Source of the DNA: Anthostomella pinea | Lineage: Eukaryota > Ascomycota > Sordariomycetes > Xylariales > Xylariaceae | NCBI GenBank assembly: GCA_963556695.1 | Contig: CAUWAG010000012.1 | Location: forward strand, 4,092,001 to 4,156,000 | Length of the DNA: 64,000 nucleotides | Reading direction: 5' to 3' | Part shown: positions 1 through 9,208 of the stretch, piece by piece | How the letters are laid out: every line of letters starts with the position of its first letter | How positions within the stretch are numbered: position 1 is the stretch's first letter | Position numbers and translations under genes: made by a program | Notes under the pieces: model-generated | Told to the model about the DNA's origin: nothing | What the model saw: the letters and a program-made list of their open reading frames with translations, nothing else | Database searches by the model: none

Positions 1-597
1 ATGAATGCTCAACAACCCAAGCCAGCAAAAGATGCAATTCGCCCGGTCGAGAAAACCAGGGTTTGGCTTCGTCCACTGCATCAAGTTGATGTAGAACTCG
101 TATCCAAACAGCCCTTCCACGTATTTCTGGAACATCGTCCGCTCTGGTGGCGGTATGGAGCCCTGTTCTCATCATGTAAGTGACTGTCACCTGAGGTGGT
201 TCTTTGAGGAAAGGCTTTGTTCGAGGACATTTTCTTGGCCTCTTGTTCATCTCCCACTTACCTCGACAACCGTGTACACGTCATAAGCGAGAACATCAGC
301 TTCCCAGTCCAGTTTCCCACAGTGCTGCTTGAAGGCTTCGAGCAGGTTTGAGTAAGTCGCCCGATGCGGTTCTTCGCGCCAGAAGAACTTGTCGGCGTTG
401 ATCGCATCCAGCCCGCGATATTCGAGATACGTCTTGAACCAATCCCGCACTTTCTTGGGCGAGTCCTGTAGCCCCAGACACTGTTTCAGGACCTCTTGAC
501 GGGTCGGCCAACGATCATGTCCGTCCTGTTGGTTGGTGATCGGCGTCTCATACTGGGCTGTCGTATCGTACTGCGCGTAGTAGTTGTTCTGCATCAT
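1..597 (-). CDS. Unrecognised protein, C-terminus beyond the left edge
   Basis: I do not recognise the family. The start is the ATG at 597. Exon 1 runs 597-262 (112 codons) and ends exactly before GTAAGT; the intron is 261-163 (99 nt, ending ACAG); exon 2 runs from 162 to the window edge and stays open for all 54 codons in the matching phase. The N-terminus is rich in Asn, Gln and Tyr. It is followed by a charged, helical-looking stretch with several Trp (VRDWFKTYLEYRG, KFFWREEP), then in exon 2 an aromatic segment (FGYEFYINLMQW). No signal peptide or membrane span is visible. An opposite-strand frame over exon 2 is a shadow. The splice model is supported by phase and by the open frame across the junction; function is unknown. 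Confidence 0.55.
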
Positions 598-922
598 GAG
601 TTCGACCTACTCTACCGCACACCATGGACGGTCGACTCTGCACTCGGGTCATACGTCGAAACGTAAATGCGATGGTGGTTCTCTGCTACGGATTGATTCC
701 TCGCAGAGTGCTATAGCGAGACCACCCTGAATTAGGAGACATGCATTGGGTCCTTTGTTCGAGTTCTATGGGTTCCATCCACCACTCCCTCTGATACCTT
801 CGAATCCGGAAACATCACAAGAATCCAGGCCACATTGATATTAGCACCCTCACAGCTGAAGTTCTCACAGGATGAGAGCAACTTGTCTAGTGTTCTACCC
901 AAGATAGCCTCTGTCTGCATTC
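598..922. other. Gene-free stretch
   Basis: Upstream flank of the left-edge gene and left flank of the SINE. I see no convincing coding frame, RNA gene or repeat here. Confidence 0.4.
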
Positions 923-935
923 TCTATAAGGTATA
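923..935. repeat. Target-site duplication of SINE copy 1 (left)
   Basis: TCTATAAGGTATA, repeated exactly at 1490-1502 immediately after the SINE tail. Confidence 0.9.
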
Positions 936-1489
936 CCGCCGTATGGCGCAATGGTCAAATGCGCCTGGTTGTGTTCTCGTTTGTGCGGTGGGCGACGAGA
1001 ACAAGTGGGTTCGAATCCTGCTATGGCCCCCTTCTGACCCGGCTTGTGCGAGTCGACAACCAGCACATAACAGTAGAGAGGTCCCTTATTGCAGAGCCCG
1101 ATAGCCAAGCAGCTTGTCTCCACAACACCCACTCCTGCGAGGTTTTTCCCCTTGTGGTTTCCCTCGCCAGTAGATAACAAACACCTACTTCACCCACCAA
1201 TGCGACATAAATCGAATGGCTACTGGAACAATGTGTACACCAGAGGACTGAGGTTCATTGGGTCGCTTTGTCACTGGACAGGAGGTTTTTTTGACAGAAT
1301 TGTGCTTAGGTACTGACTAAAACCATCTGGTCACTCCAGGTTGGTACCGCTATAGCGAGGATAGGCTCGTGCGTGGATCTGAATGTATCTAGACTGACAC
1401 CTCTACAACCTTGCGATGCAATGGCTCTGGGAGGCGTGGTTTGCCCTATGGAGGGACTGCACCCACGATAAATACAATCAATCAATCAA
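936..1489 (+). mobile_element. tRNA-derived SINE, copy 1
   Basis: A 554-bp element whose head has both RNA polymerase III promoter boxes: box A TGGCGCAATGG (944-954) and box B GGTTCGAATCC (1008-1018, an exact match to the tRNA consensus). The head folds like a tRNA: a 6-bp acceptor-type stem between GCCGTA and TATGGC, a GCGC/GCGC D-arm, and a GTTCTCG/CGAGAAC stem. The 3' end is a simple tail of repeated ATCA. A 13-bp direct repeat, TCTATAAGGTATA, flanks the element at 923-935 and 1490-1502, as expected for target-primed insertion. The same element occurs at 22087-22646 with a different flanking repeat. Open frames inside it are chance. The parent tRNA could not be assigned. Confidence 0.92.
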
Positions 1490-1502
1490 TCTATAAGGTA
1501 TA
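1490..1502. repeat. Target-site duplication of SINE copy 1 (right)
   Basis: Exact second copy of the 13-mer found at 923-935. Confidence 0.9.
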
Positions 1503-1991
1503 TCACAAGATTGGGAAGATGCACCTGCCCAGGATTCACCCTTGGGTTCTTCCAGTGATAGCAACTCGGTCGCATCATTGTTCTCCAGGAAAGTGATGAA
1601 TCATATAGTGCACAAATTGGTGATGAAAGGGGGAAAGGGTGAGACAGTGCTGACATGATTTGTCATTTTCATCTGAACCGACGCCAAGCCGAAGTTGACC
1701 AGCCGAGCAACTTTTCGCGAAGATATCTCCGCTCCTCCTAGCCGGGCAAGCGATACCGAACACCGGCGCGGAGTCGAGCGCCTAGCTGACTAGGACCAGG
1801 ACGCATACTGCCGACAAGTCCTACGGTCTGAACTACATGGCTCTACGGCGGACTTGGATGCGGACGCAAGCATATGCGGCCATGCCGCGGTCTAGATTAA
1901 AGTGTGGGGAAGTTTGCCATGCGTGGCCAATTCCACCAACCCGGGCTGCCGGGCCCGGCGGTAGGGCACCGAGTGGCTGAACATTCAGGGG
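1503..1991. other. Gene-free stretch
   Basis: Between the SINE and the pogo-type transposon. No coding frame with family signals, RNA gene or repeat was recognised. Confidence 0.4.
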
Positions 1992-1993
1992 TA

Positions 1994-3928
1994 ACATCTC
2001 CCACCCCCCTGCGGACCACCCCCCGCGGACCAGCGCGTTCTGACCCACAAACGCGTAATTCACCAACCACCAGGATTATGGTGATCCACCATCTACACCA
2101 TCACTTTTGCATCTTTTTTTTCACAAAGCACACTATTTGAATCCTTATCCACTGCTGAATCTCATGATGTCATTTTACAACCGTCAAATAAAAGCTGAAG
2201 CCGCCATTTTGGCCATCCAACGCGGAGCTCCAGTCCGCTCGTCAGCCCTCGAATGGCAAATCAGTCGCTCGTACGTCAACCGACGAATCTCTGGCACCCC
2301 AACGCGGAATGAGACCAGCGCTCTCCAACAGGCTCTCTCACCGTATCTCAAACATAAGCTGGCAAGCTGGGCCCTGGGGTAAGCACGGCTAGGGTATTCT
2401 CCGGCGGTCTCTAAGTTCCGTCTCATGGCCCAGCGGATGCTCCATGCCACCGGGGATGCTCGAGAATTAGGGAAAAATTAGGCATCCAAGTTCTTGTCTC
2501 GAAACCCGGAAGTCAAGATAATGAAGTCTCGTATTATCGACTATAACCGAGTGAATGGTGCTACAGCGGCAAATATCAACATTTTTTTCGATTAGTGTGA
2601 TGCCCCTGACATGGTTAACCTCATGCCAGCACGCTGGTACAACGTCGACGAAATGGGAATCGCCCAGGGGGTTAGAGACTCCCATTGGGTGGTCTCCGAG
2701 GCCTCTGGCAACGTGGCTATAAAGAAAGGGGTTGAGAAGGGTGAATGGATAACTGCCCTAGAGTGTGTGAGCGGATCTGGTGAGACCTTGCCGCCGCTAG
2801 TGATTCTCAAGGGGGTTAACGTACAAGCCCAGTAATTTAGCAACCAAAATGAGGGCAAATTCACTAACTGGAGGTTTATTATGTCGCCCAATGGATGGAC
2901 CTCGAATCCCATTACATTAGAATGGCTTCAACGTATCTTTATTCCTCACATTCGGGAGGTCCACGGCAACACATGGGTGGTTTTGGTGTGTGATGGCCAC
3001 GACTCCCACACGAATGACGAGTTCCTAGCCACCTGCTTGAGAAACAAAGTATGGTTGATCTTTTATGAACCTCACTGTTCCCATGTAGTCCAGGTGTTAG
3101 ATGTGGGAGTCTTCAATTTGATAAAGAAAAGGTTGAAGACCTTACTCCAGGAGACGCCCAGCGGCCGTCTGGGACTCAGGCCATCTAAGGAGGAGGTTTT
3201 GGAGTGCTACGAGCAGGCCCGGAAGGACACAATGACGCTCCTCAACATCAGAATTGCCTGGAAAAAGACTGGGATTGTTCCTCGCAACAGAACAGAGGCG
3301 TTGAAGTCGAAATATGTGATTCTGGAGGACAAGGGGGTGGCCAGGGCATGCCAGAGGGACCTTAAGGCTTCTGAGCGAGCCACAATACCAGATTTTCTCG
3401 AGATGGTAGCTAAAACCATTGTCATAACACCCTCTGGAAGCCGGGCTTTGCGGGAGAGTGCTCGAAAGCTCGAAAGAAAAGACCCTTCCTTTGGGGGGCC
3501 CTTTGAGCGCTTATTGGTGTGGAAGGCTGGCAAGGCTATGGATGTTCAGGCTGCTACCATTACAAATCTACGGGCCAAATGTGAGCTGCTTGAGGCTCAA
3601 GTGACTAAAAAGGCTAATACCACTCGAAAAACAGTCAAACCAACACCAGGGGAACGATTCGTCACAATGGCTAACATAAGGGAGGCCAAAATGGAGCTGA
3701 GGAACAGGAGGGTCTATAAGGACTCCGTTGCAGGCGAAGAGGTCCCACAAGAGGTCCCTGGTGAAGATTTAGGGTCGGAATCGGATTCTGGGAGCTGTAT
3801 TATGGTTAGAACACCACGACCTTAGTGTATTTAGCAACTGTGGTGGTTGTAGATGGCTTCATCTGAATGAGAGTGGTGTGGTGTGGAGTGGTCCGTGGGG
3901 GGGTGGTCCGCAGGGGGGGGTGAGATGT
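1994..3928 (+). mobile_element. Pogo/Fot1-type (Tc1-mariner superfamily) DNA transposon, decayed
   Basis: About 1.94 kb, flanked by TA on both sides (1992-1993 and 3929-3930), the target duplication of this superfamily. Terminal inverted repeats of about 39 bp begin ACATCTC and continue with C-rich sequence (1994-2032 against the reverse complement of 3890-3928), with only a few mismatches. The interior encodes a broken DDE transposase. The ends look transposition-competent while the gene is not, so the copy could move only if an active relative supplied transposase (inference). Confidence 0.88.
2164..3825 (+). pseudogene. Fot1/pogo-type DDE transposase, broken
   Basis: Three separated open pieces make one transposase. 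2164-2382 holds the N-terminal helix-turn-helix region (SALEWQISRSYVNRRISG). 2611-2835 holds the first catalytic motif, YNVDEMGIAQG. 2881-3825 holds the second, VCDGHDSHTN, and the third, QVLDVGVFNLIKK, which is the third Asp typical of pogo/Fot1. The tail of the last piece is charged and coiled-coil-like. Stops and frame changes separate the pieces around 2382-2610 and 2836-2880, so no full enzyme can be made. Family assignment rests on the three ordered DDE motifs plus the TA-flanked inverted repeats. Confidence 0.85.
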
Positions 3929-3930
3929 TA

Positions 3931-4485
3931 TACCGCACATTTCTCCTCGAGCCGAGAAGTCGGATGCCGGATGTCAACTCGCGGTCGTGTACCCGAAACC
4001 AATTAGTACAGATTGTTGGCGACGCCACAATGACTTGTCACTGGATCATCACGCAGTTGATACAGCTAGTCAAGCCTCAGTGCTCACCTTACCGCCGTCC
4101 TCCTGGCAAAAATAAATCGAAGGCAAACAAACTGTAATTCAGGGCAGGGCTGCAATTGCATGCTCCATTAAGAATTGCTTCCCTTACATGTACGCAGTCA
4201 GTAGAATAACTCCAATGCCTGCACATGTGACCCCTTGCTGGTCGTACAAACAAACCCCCATGTTGCGTTCCTGGATGTGTGGGGTCTCCACACACACATA
4301 CACGCACGCACTCGCGGACAACTGCAGTCACTGATTCGGCGATAGTGAATGACTCGATTCTTCCCACATTGGATGAGAGGTTTGCTGCATAGACCGTGGA
4401 ATGGGCGGTTTCAGCCCATCCCTGGCATCAAATGAGGTCCGGGCAAACACGCGGACAGTGAAACAATATTGAGAGATTCGAGAAA
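3931..4485. other. Intergenic region, no gene seen
   Basis: Right flank of the pogo element and distal promoter of the DUF1996 gene. It contains short CA-rich runs near 4290-4310 but no supported gene. Confidence 0.4.
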
Positions 4486-4495
4486 TATATATAAG
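4486..4495 (+). promoter_or_regulatory. TATA-like element of the DUF1996 gene
   Basis: TATATATAAG, 135 bp upstream of the start codon at 4630, at a plausible core-promoter distance. Confidence 0.5.
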
Positions 4496-4629
4496 TAGGT
4501 ACGGTAGCCAAGTTTCGTAGATCTGCTGGTAGACACATTACACTTTTGCTTCGACAAGCTGTCCATACCGAGTACCAGCAGGCTAGTCATTCATTACGTT
4601 CTCCCCCGTGCAGTACTTATTCACTCACT

Positions 4630-5790
4630 ATGAAGTTCACCACACTCTCTTTCACCTCCGTGCTGGCCATATCCGTTGCCGCCAAGCACGACGGCTCCTT
4701 CGCCGTCCTGCGCTTCAACAATGAAGGCGGCAAGTTCTCCACCGAGGGCCGTATGGACCCCGTCGTATCCCCGGGTACCGCGTCGGGCCACTCTCACGGC
4801 ATCATGGGCGGCAGCAATTTCGGACTTACCGTCAACGGCCCTGACCTCCTCGACTCCAAGTGTACCAACGCCCTGATCGTCAACGACAAGAGCAACTACT
4901 GGGTCCCCAATCTCTGGTTCCAGTCTCCGAAGAACTCGACGTTCAAGAAGGTTCCCCTGGACTACATGAGTGTCTACTACAAGTGCGTGTCCACTTATAC
5001 CTAGGTAGTCAGGCTTGGTTCCCAGTCCGGAATGCTAACATCATGAAGGTTCGACACCACCAACGATGACATCAAGGCCTTCCCATCGGGGCTGAAGATC
5101 GTCAGCGGAGACGCCATGAAGCGAACGCCTCCCGCAACCGGCGGTCTGCAGCTCGACCCCTCGCAAGGAGAGATCCAGGCCGTGCAGTGGACCTGCCCGA
5201 CCGCCAACACCAACGAGGACCGGTACCCGCCCGGATCCGACGGGACCAAGGCCGGCATGGTGGACCCCAACAACAAGGGCAGCGGCGCCGGGTTCCCCGT
5301 CGTCAACTGCGACGGCGTGTACTCGCCCCTGCGTCAGGACATCCACCTGCCGTCCTGCTACAACCCGGCCGCCGGGCTCGACGACTACGCCAACAACATG
5401 GCCTTCCCGACCGCCAACGGCAACGCCCTCGACTGTCCCGAGGGCTGGACGCACGTGCCCCATCTCTTCTACGAGATCTACTACAGCACGACCGACTTCG
5501 AAAACGAGTGGGACGAGGACGGCGCGCACCAGCCGTTCGTGCTGTCCAACGGCGACCGCACGGGCTTCAGCTCCCACGCCGACTTCATCTCCGGCTGGGA
5601 CGTGGATACCCTGCAGACTATGATTGACGGGTGCAATGCCGGCGACGCGGGCATGGATAAGTGCCCGAAGATCATTGGCGGGATCAACACGAGCGACAAA
5701 TGCCAGATTGAGTCGGCCGTCCCGGACCCGTCGGAGGACTGGATCACGGCACTCCCGGGCAACAACCCGTTGGCAGGCTGGGGAGTTTAG
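4630..5790 (+). CDS. Secreted DUF1996 protein
   Basis: Exons 4630-4982 and 5049-5790 (364 residues). The intron 4983-5048 (66 nt) has a GTGCGT donor, a CTAAC branch site and an AAG acceptor. Residues 1-17 form a signal peptide (MKFTTLSFTSVLAISVA), so the protein should be exported. The mature part begins with LRFNNEGGKFSTEGRMDPVVSPG and carries SGHSHGIMGGSNFG, the conserved start of DUF1996. Later family features are the paired-Cys region around CDGVYSPLRQDIHLPSCYNP and CPEGWTHVPHLFYEIYY. Length fits fungal members that are mostly this one domain. The biochemical role of DUF1996 is not established, although it occurs in many secreted fungal proteins. An upstream in-frame ATG at 4546 would bury the signal peptide, so 4630 was chosen. 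A 269-residue frame on the other strand is a shadow. Confidence 0.93.
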
Positions 5791-5993
5791 GTTGATGCTA
5801 TCCTCGGCTTCGTCACTCGTTTTGCTCAGCTGAGATATTTGTACATACATTTCACTTCAATGCCCCTCGCATCGGCAGGCCGAGCTCTGGCGCCCATCTT
5901 ACATCAAGTTCCTTGGCAAAAACGACATCCGCGTAGAGTATACGTAGCGCAGCCAATCGTTACATGAACCAATCCGACCTCTTCATACCTAAG

Positions 5994-6350
5994 CTACGCG
6001 TCCGCGTTAAAAAGTATCTCCTGAGTGACCGCCCTGATAGCATCCTCCCCCTCGAACGGGGCATTATTGTAGTCCGCTGCCGCCTTGTTCGCGACCGCGT
6101 TCGCGCACATCTGCACCACGTCCTGCAGCGAATGCCGCTCCCAAGATCTGCGCGACATGCACCGGATGATCAGCTATCGTAGCTCGATGTCCACATTTGA
6201 GTTGTTAGTGAAGAGCGGGCTGGCGTATGTGTCTATCTTGCGTACGGCGCTGGTGGCGGTGGTGTAGTCGACTGTGTGATAGGCGTTCGGCGCGAGCTCG
6301 TTTGTGGAGTTGAGAGAACAGGCGGCTCCTTGCATTATCTGTGTGTCTTC
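5994..6350 (-). pseudogene. Possible decayed coding remnant, family unknown
   Basis: Read on the minus strand, one frame gives about 115 residues that look protein-like (APNAYHTVDYTTATSAVRK, later DVVQMCANAVANKAAADYN) and end at TAG 5996-5994, with one in-frame TAG near 6180. The sequence is not repetitive and the codon use resembles real genes, with frequent third-position C/G. No family is recognised. It may be a broken exon or a chance frame. Confidence 0.3.
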
Positions 6351-6637
6351 TTTACGTTTCGATCAGGGATTGTTCCAGTTGAATGGCCTGGAGAATAGAT
6401 CGGAAATGGTCATAATAGATCCGTTGTTTCTAGAAAGTAAAATGTTATTTCTGAATCGTGCAGTACTGTGGGCACCATCTATCATGTTAGAACCCTCTGC
6501 CGGTCTCTTGATTCACACGTCTTAAATGCCAACGATAATCGACTTTGATTCCTCGACTGACGTAGCCCAGAGTCTAGATCAATGTAACCTCTAGCTCCAC
6601 CGCTTCACTCAGTACTGTTTCTCCCCCAAAGGTAGAA

Positions 6638-8994
6638 CTATAGATGTCTCACCACCTCATCGATCCCTACACGTTCCTTCGGATCAAGCTTGAACATCTT
6701 CAAGAGCAGATCAGAAATCGACACCACCTCTTCTTTACTCCATCGCATCATACGAACGTGCTCCGGGTTGGTATTCCAATGACTACCCGCCTTACAACCA
6801 TCCTGGTCTGATTCTGACGGATCGCTTGAGTAGCAAGTGCATGGGTTCTCGGAATTAGGATAGTTGCCTTGCTCGAACGGGAGTATCTGTTGAAGAAACC
6901 GCTCTCTCTGGGTGGGTATCACGCCTGAACTTCGTTGAGAAGCCCTTGCCTTGCCGGTCGCAGCGCCCTGAGTGAACGTTGTTTGCTCTAGTTTTGGCTT
7001 TCCAAGCTCGTTGTCTATGCCGTCTCTGTACGTTGGCGACTCCCTCGAGATCTCATCTTCCGTATCTAGGTTGGTTTGTTGGCCATCTAGCTTTCCATCG
7101 TTGGCGAGGCATTCTTCGCCCTCTTGGTGCGTGATGTCTGCTGCCAATTGGGGCTGGTAGTCATGAGGGTTGCTGCCAGTCTGGGAGTGACCAGAATCGA
7201 GACTGGACGGTGCCTGAGCCCTCCTAGTGCTTCTTGATGAACAAGTATTGGACTTGATTTCAGTTAGCTTGTCAGTGTTTGCTTCCTCATCGTTGATTGC
7301 CTTCAGACGGCTATCAATGAACTCCCAATCCGTCTGTCGCATGCTTCCAAAATAGGCTTGGACGGGATTCTCCCAGCCATGATTTTGCTGGCGATCGGCC
7401 ACCTTCTTTTTATATTCATCAAGGTTGTAGTGCAAGCTCAGGGGGTCTCCGTCGGCAATGGTGTTACGGTCGCACAGTGGGTCGCTGTGCGGAGTAATGC
7501 ATATAGTACAGAAATAGGAGTCAATGACCATTCGGGTCATTGTTGAAGCTTTTGCCTCATGGCGCAACGGTTGTCCTATACGCGTTGTAACAAATGGCCT
7601 CCTTTGGACCAGCAACACCAGGTACCCCAGCTCTGTCTGTCACGGCCTCTTCTCGCAAGTGCTCGTCAAGACCTTTCTTGTACATGACCGGCAGCGGCCC
7701 AAAAAGCCATTCCAGTGTTTGCGCCACTTGATGGAAAGATTCTGTGTCCTCGACGAGCGCCCGGCCGTCCGCTATGTTCCAAATAACACAGGCAAGGGCC
7801 CATGTATCCGACTCATACCCCACTGGACCAGTGCCAAACAGGTATTCTGGGCCAGCATTTTGTCGATAGAAGTTGGATCCTTTGACGGGCGAAGATGCTT
7901 CATACGATAGCCCAAAGTCTATCAACGCTAGCTTGTCTTTTCCAAATCTTTCCACGAGCGGTTGCATGGAGTTCCGCAGGACAAGGTAGTCAGGGCCCCA
8001 CGGACCGGGCGGACGGCCCGACAATGTGTCCAACCTGTGTCTGTGAGGCTCCTTCAGGTACCGGCCAAGTTCCCTGACGCTTATGTCATGAATGCCTTCA
8101 TCTAGCTGTATTGCCAGATTGCTCATGCGAATATCTGCAGACTTGGTCAGCTCAGTTTCCATATGTTTCAGTTACTTAACACCGGGGGCATTCATACGTA
8201 CCTCCGTGGCATATCCCTCTTTTATGTAGGAACTGGACAGCTCTTGATACCTGAAGGCAGTAACTTGCTATCTTGTCTTGAGGCTTCCGTACGAATGCGT
8301 AGAGCGGCAGGAGTGGCGCGAGCACCTCAGACACAAAGCTAAGATGGTGGCCGTTAGGTCCCCTGATCCAGAAGTGGCGCAAAGGGGAGAATATGTGTTG
8401 TTGCTTCAGCTCTTCTCGGGATATTCCGTCCAGTAGATGAATTGCTTTGAGCTCAGGGTGGTCCTCCGTGGAGTCGCGTGCCCTCACGATTTTCACAGCA
8501 CGCCATTTACGAGTTTCCCAGTCTCTGCAAAGCCAAACAGTTGCATGTGCACCGTAGCCAAGCTTATCGAACACCTCGTACCGACCTTGATCAAGGGTAT
8601 CGCTAATATGGACTGGATGAAGTCCGCCGGGTCTGTACTCCTCCCTGTCTTCATGGGAGGTGTCGAAAGGAAGTCCGGCATAGATGAGCCCCTCTCCGGG
8701 GGGTGTAGGACTTCGGCGTCTACGAGGTCGGACTTGGCGGAACGTCCGTCTTGGCGAGAATCCAGGTGATTGCCGTCGAGACCGTGAGGCAGGTTGGGCA
8801 GGAGGGGGTGTGGGTCTGCGTGGCCTACGGGGAGGTGATCGCCCTCGAGGCCTAGAAGAGGGCGTTCGTCGCCGCCGGCGTGGTCGTGGAACGGATCGTT
8901 CTTCTCGCATCTCAGTGCGGAAGCTCCGAGACCTTCCTAGGTTCGCGTATGATTCTCCCATATGCGAAAAGGATCTTTTCCTTCCTCGCGTCAT
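6638..8994 (-). CDS. SRPK-like serine/threonine protein kinase
   Basis: Three exons: 8994-8202, 8134-7582 and 7484-6638 (730 residues). Intron 1 (8201-8135) has GTACGT, a CTGAC branch and TGCAG; intron 2 (7581-7485, GTATAG to CACAG) is less certain but keeps phase. The first 100 residues are an Arg/Ser/Pro-rich tract. The kinase domain follows: glycine loop GYGAHATVWLC, AVKIV lysine, catalytic loop CHGDIRMSNLAI, LIDFGLS (DFG) and AGPEYLFG (APE). A long insert of about 230 residues precedes the last lobe, SDLLLKMFKLDPKERVGIDEV. The divided catalytic domain and the HGD loop resemble SR-protein kinases, which phosphorylate splicing factors; here that role is inferred. A LINE ends 22 nt upstream of the ATG. 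An in-frame ATG at 9090 lies inside LINE sequence, so 8994 is preferred. Confidence 0.8.
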
Positions 8995-9001
8995 TATTTT
9001 G

Positions 9002-9015
9002 TGCCGGGAAGAAAA
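9002..9015. repeat. Target-site duplication of the LINE (3' side)
   Basis: TGCCGGGAAGAAAA, repeated exactly at 14626-14639. It lies in the leader of the kinase gene. Confidence 0.93.
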
Positions 9016-9208
9016 TTGTTTGTTTGTTTTGTATTTAACGTGGGGGTAGCTCCTCAGTAGTGCAAACCACGCCTCCCAGAGCCTCTGCATCGCAGGGTTA
9101 TGGAGGTCTCAAGATAATAAGTACAGTCAGTCCCGCTCACGGGCCCATCCCCGTTGTTGCGGCGGTATGACCTTGGGGTCATCCATCTGGTCCTTCAAGG
9201 AAGGTTAT

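Noticed and set aside
936..1180. Possible functional tRNA gene at the SINE head
   Set aside because: Both promoter boxes are present, but the fold is imperfect, the same head is in two mobile copies, and a long body with tail follows.
5041..5850. 269-codon minus-strand frame
   Set aside because: Exact antisense shadow of the second exon of the DUF1996 gene, caused by high G+C at third positions.
9035..9110. Upstream ATG at 9090 as the kinase start
   Set aside because: Its codons lie in the LINE 3' UTR, related to the SINE tail; ATG 8994 starts the native Arg/Ser-rich sequence.
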